Below are positions 5,306 to 7,360 of a DNA stretch of 7,360 nucleotides, piece after piece. The stretch is taken from NCBI GenBank assembly GCA_045651985.1, contig JAZRTK010000021.1:1-7360 (forward strand). The letters run 5' to 3'. The first letter of the stretch is position 1. Every line of letters begins with the position of its first letter. The notes beneath the pieces are model-generated. The model made no database searches and had not been told where the DNA came from. It saw only the letters and a program-made list of their open reading frames with translations. Position numbers and translations under genes: made by a program. The stretch comes from SIG710 sp045651985 (lineage in GTDB: Bacteria; Bacillota; Clostridia; Oscillospirales; CAG-272).

Positions 5306-7008
5306 GAATGAAGAACGACTTAAAAGGCGCAAAGAAGCCGAAGATCATTGCCGATATAAAGGATCTGGTCAAGAGCAATGCACAGATATACGGCGACAAA
5401 GCTGCTTACGTTTACAAGTCCGGCGAGGATTTCAAGGAATTTTCCTATAACAAAATATACGATGAGGTTGTCGCTTTCGGAACAGCTCTTGCAACGGAAA
5501 ACCTGATTGGCGGCGTTGCCGTTATGGGTACTCTCCACCCTCGTTATATCGTTGCTTATCTCGCAACGGTCAACATGGGCGGTTACATCGTTCCTCTTGA
5601 TCCGGAGCTGAGCGACGATCAGACCGTTCATTTCCTCCGCCATTCCGAGGTAAAGGCGCTGGTCTACACCGAGTCCATGAATGAGAAGATCGACCGCATT
5701 CGTGAAAAGCTCGATTTTATCGAAAAGTTCATTCCGATAACCCCAAATAAAGAAAAGTATATAGAGGACGGGAGAAACATTAAGTTCAAGAAGATGGTTG
5801 CTCTCGGCAAAGCAGCTCTGGCAGAGGGGAACACTGCATACGAGGATTCCGATCCCGACCGTGAAAAGATGGCAGCGCTTATCTTTACATCGGGCTCTAC
5901 GGGCACGGCAAAGGGCGTTATGCTATCTATCCGCAACCTGACGGCGGCTATAAACGCCTCCTGCGGATCTATGTCCTACGACGACAGAAATACCTTCGTT
6001 TCGGTACTTCCTCCTCATCACACCTACGAGATGACCTGCGAGAATCTGTCTGCCATGAACATAGGCTGCACCGTGAATATCAACGATTCGCTCAAGCACG
6101 TAATGAAGAACTTTGCACGCTTCAAGCCCAATACCCTGGTGCTTGTTCCTCTTTACGTTGAAACCATTCACAAGAAGATTTGGACCGAAGCAAAGAGAAA
6201 GGGTATCGAAAAGAAGCTGAAGCTCGGTATCGGGCTTGAAAATGCGTTTATGACAGTCGGTATCGACATAAGAAAGAAGCTGTTCAAAGAAATTTCCGAG
6301 TCCCTGGGCGGAAACGTAAAGAGCATCGTTTGCGGCGGAGCGCCCCTCAGCCCACAGCTGGTAAAGGATTTTTACGCTTTCGGTATTACCATTCTTGAAG
6401 GCTACGGTATTACCGAGTGTGCACCTCTGGTCGCGGTAAACCGCCCCGGTAAGGTGAAGCTCCATTCGGTAGGTCAGCCCGTTGAAGGCTGCCGTGTCAA
6501 GATCGACTATACCCCGGGTGAGGAAACAGGTGAGATCTTAGTCAAGGGCGATAACGTAATGATGGGTTATTACAAGGACGAGGAGGCTACCGCCGAGGCG
6601 TTCACCGAGGACGGCTGGTTCAGAACCGGCGACATCGGATATATGGACAGCAAGGGCTACATCTTCATTACGGGAAGAAAGAAGAACGTGATCATTCTTT
6701 CAAACGGTAAGAACGTGTTCCCCGAGGAGATCGAGGAGTATCTTACTCCCATTGAGATAATTTCCGAGGTGGTGGTCATGTCCCGCGACAACGCTCAGGG
6801 CGAACCCGCTGTAACGGCAATTGCAGTTCCCAACTTCGACCTGCTCAAAGACAAGACGGACGAAGAGATCCGAGACGCTATCAAGCGTGCTGTTGACGAG
6901 GTCAACAAGGCTCTGCCTTCCTACAAGCAGATCCACCAGGTCATTATCAGAAAAGAGCCTTTCGAGAGAACCACTTCGAGAAAGATCCAGCGATTTAAGG
7001 TTAAATAA
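5302..7008 (+). CDS. Adenylate-forming acyl ligase (acyl-CoA or acyl-ACP synthetase, AMP-binding family)
   Basis: The 568-residue protein covers a complete ANL-superfamily enzyme. It activates a carboxylic acid with ATP to acyl-AMP and then forms a thioester. The large N-terminal domain has the phosphate-binding loop TSGSTGTAKG (196-205), GGAPLS (345-350) and EGYGITEC (366-373). GWFRTGD (438-444) supplies the ribose-binding Asp, and ITGRKKN (456-462) marks the hinge. The C-terminal lid ends with TTSRKIQR (557-564), whose Lys561 is the expected catalytic lysine. The layout resembles FadD-type fatty-acid ligases, though chain-length preference cannot be read. The ACP gene 53 bases downstream suggests the acceptor may be ACP rather than, or as well as, CoA. 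No transmembrane or signal segment is seen. The start is the first ATG after an in-frame TAA at 5287; ATG 5308 is an alternative. Its ribosome binding site is weak, despite a strong promoter upstream. Confidence 0.92.
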   Translation: MRMKNDLKGAKKPKIIADIKDLVKSNAQIYGDKAAYVYKSGEDFKEFSYNKIYDEVVAFGTALATENLIGGVAVMGTLHPRYIVAYLATVNMGGYIVPLDPELSDDQTVHFLRHSEVKALVYTESMNEKIDRIREKLDFIEKFIPITPNKEKYIEDGRNIKFKKMVALGKAALAEGNTAYEDSDPDREKMAALIFTSGSTGTAKGVMLSIRNLTAAINASCGSMSYDDRNTFVSVLPPHHTYEMTCENLSAMNIGCTVNINDSLKHVMKNFARFKPNTLVLVPLYVETIHKKIWTEAKRKGIEKKLKLGIGLENAFMTVGIDIRKKLFKEISESLGGNVKSIVCGGAPLSPQLVKDFYAFGITILEGYGITECAPLVAVNRPGKVKLHSVGQPVEGCRVKIDYTPGEETGEILVKGDNVMMGYYKDEEATAEAFTEDGWFRTGDIGYMDSKGYIFITGRKKNVIILSNGKNVFPEEIEEYLTPIEIISEVVVMSRDNAQGEPAVTAIAVPNFDLLKDKTDEEIRDAIKRAVDEVNKALPSYKQIHQVIIRKEPFERTTSRKIQRFKVK

Positions 7009-7032
7009 ACTTTAAGGTTTAAATATATTTTT

Positions 7033-7046
7033 ACCGTATATGCGGT
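7033..7046 (+). other. Small hairpin just upstream of the ACP ribosome binding site
   Basis: ACCGT (7033-7037) can pair with GCGGT (7042-7046), with one T-G pair, around an ATAT loop. It ends two bases before the Shine-Dalgarno sequence. The 53-base ligase-ACP gap has no clear promoter, so such structure could protect or separate the ACP message. The stem is short, so confidence is low. Confidence 0.25.
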
Positions 7047-7048
7047 TT

Positions 7049-7054
7049 GGAGGA
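7049..7054 (+). promoter_or_regulatory. Strong ribosome binding site that sets the ACP start
   Basis: GGAGGA lies 7 bases upstream of the ATG at 7062. An in-frame TTG at 7047 overlaps this site and would add five residues absent from normal acyl carrier proteins, so the ATG is the true start. The site is much stronger than that of the upstream ligase, which fits a carrier protein made in excess over its enzyme. Confidence 0.85.
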
Positions 7055-7061
7055 TTTAATT

Positions 7062-7289
7062 ATGTTTGATAAGTTGAAGGCACTTTTAGTTGATGAATTT
7101 GACATTGACGCTACTGACATCGAGATCACAAGCGACCTTTCTCAGGACCTTGGAATCAACTCCGTTGAGCTTATGGATCTTGCAATGCGTTGCGAGGAGG
7201 AATTTGACATTCAGTTCCCCGACGACGACATTCACGAGTTCACGACCGTTGGTGACATCGTAAAGTTCCTGGAGAACGAAAAGGCGTAA
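7062..7289 (+). CDS. Acyl carrier protein
   Basis: The 75-residue acidic protein has the size and four-helix pattern of a stand-alone acyl carrier protein (about 75-80 residues). Ser34 in LGINSVEL (30-37) is the expected 4'-phosphopantetheine attachment site at the start of helix II. The usual preceding Asp (DSL) is Asn here (NSV). Helix II continues as MDLAMRCEEEFDI, and FPDDDI plus FTTVGDIVKFL form helices III and IV. It carries acyl groups as thioesters. The holo-ACP synthase that would modify it is not in the window. Its position directly after the acyl ligase suggests that ligase loads it. It may be an accessory ACP rather than the main fatty-acid-synthesis one, since no fab genes are adjacent; a D-alanyl carrier role is less likely without dlt genes in view. 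A terminator follows. Confidence 0.93.
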   Translation: MFDKLKALLVDEFDIDATDIEITSDLSQDLGINSVELMDLAMRCEEEFDIQFPDDDIHEFTTVGDIVKFLENEKA

Positions 7290-7307
7290 GATCAAAAAAT
7301 AAAAGCC

Positions 7308-7338
7308 GTCGGGCATCTGCCCGACTTCTTTTATTTTA
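7308..7338 (+). terminator. Intrinsic terminator after the ACP gene
   Basis: GTCGGGC (7308-7314) pairs with GCCCGAC (7319-7325) around an ATCT loop, followed by the T-rich tail TTCTTTTATTTTA. It starts about 18 bases after the ACP stop. The A-rich run before the stem also gives a T-rich tail on the other strand, so it could stop transcription from a convergent gene beyond the window. It indicates that the ligase-ACP transcript mostly ends here. Confidence 0.87.
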
Positions 7339-7360
7339 TCCGATCATCGAAAAAGGATCG

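Noticed and set aside
5923..6465. A 180-codon - strand open frame opposite the acyl ligase
   Set aside because: It lies entirely over conserved ligase motifs, has no recognisable domain and no promoter; shadow frame.
7047..7061. TTG start giving an 80-residue ACP
   Set aside because: The TTG is part of the GGAGGA ribosome binding site for the ATG at 7062.
7341..7360. CGATC ... GATCG inverted repeat at the window end
   Set aside because: Only 5-base arms with a 10-base loop and no T-run; expected by chance.

Overview
The window looks like chromosomal DNA of a Gram-positive anaerobe, most likely a gut or rumen member of Clostridia (Ruminococcaceae/Oscillospiraceae-like). This rests on the family-2 glycosidase with a C-terminal extension, the long-form GluRS next to a GlnRS, the strong AGGAGG-type ribosome binding sites, compact spacing and roughly balanced GC content. 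The taxonomic call is inference from gene content and style; no rRNA or other marker is present.

Layout: (1) 1-993 (+) is the 3' part of a glycoside hydrolase family 2 enzyme (beta-galactosidase/beta-glucuronidase superfamily) whose N-terminal half lies outside the window. (2) A 12-bp-stem terminator at about 1002-1034 sits between two convergent genes and has T-runs on both strands, so it probably serves both. (3) 5074-1045 (-) is a tight three-gene unit, transcribed in the order MBL-fold hydrolase, gltX (glutamyl-tRNA synthetase), glnS (glutaminyl-tRNA synthetase), with gaps of 39 and 13 bases. (4) 5075-5301 is a divergent promoter region with a recognisable extended -10 promoter on each strand, a 14-base palindrome between them and a hairpin in the rightward leader. 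(5) 5302-7289 (+) is an adenylate-forming acyl ligase followed by a small acyl carrier protein, closed by a second intrinsic terminator at about 7308-7338.

How the genes work together: gltX and glnS supply Glu-tRNA(Glu) and Gln-tRNA(Gln) for translation. Having a true GlnRS implies direct glutaminylation, rather than sole reliance on the GatCAB amidotransferase route usual in Bacillota. The MBL hydrolase resembles the YcbL/glyoxalase-II group, and its link to the synthetases is probably only co-transcription. The acyl ligase and carrier protein are probable partners: the ligase would activate a free carboxylic or fatty acid as acyl-AMP and pass it either to CoA or to the phosphopantetheine arm of the adjacent carrier protein.

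Most of the window is housekeeping. I see no CRISPR array, insertion sequence, prophage gene, tRNA or rRNA, and no gene-free stretch over 300 bases (the longest is the 227-base divergent region). The points most worth a second look are the acyl ligase/ACP pair with its altered Ser-attachment motif, the symmetric divergent promoter region, the Met-rich tail of the glycosidase, and the GluRS-GlnRS operon with variant signature motifs.
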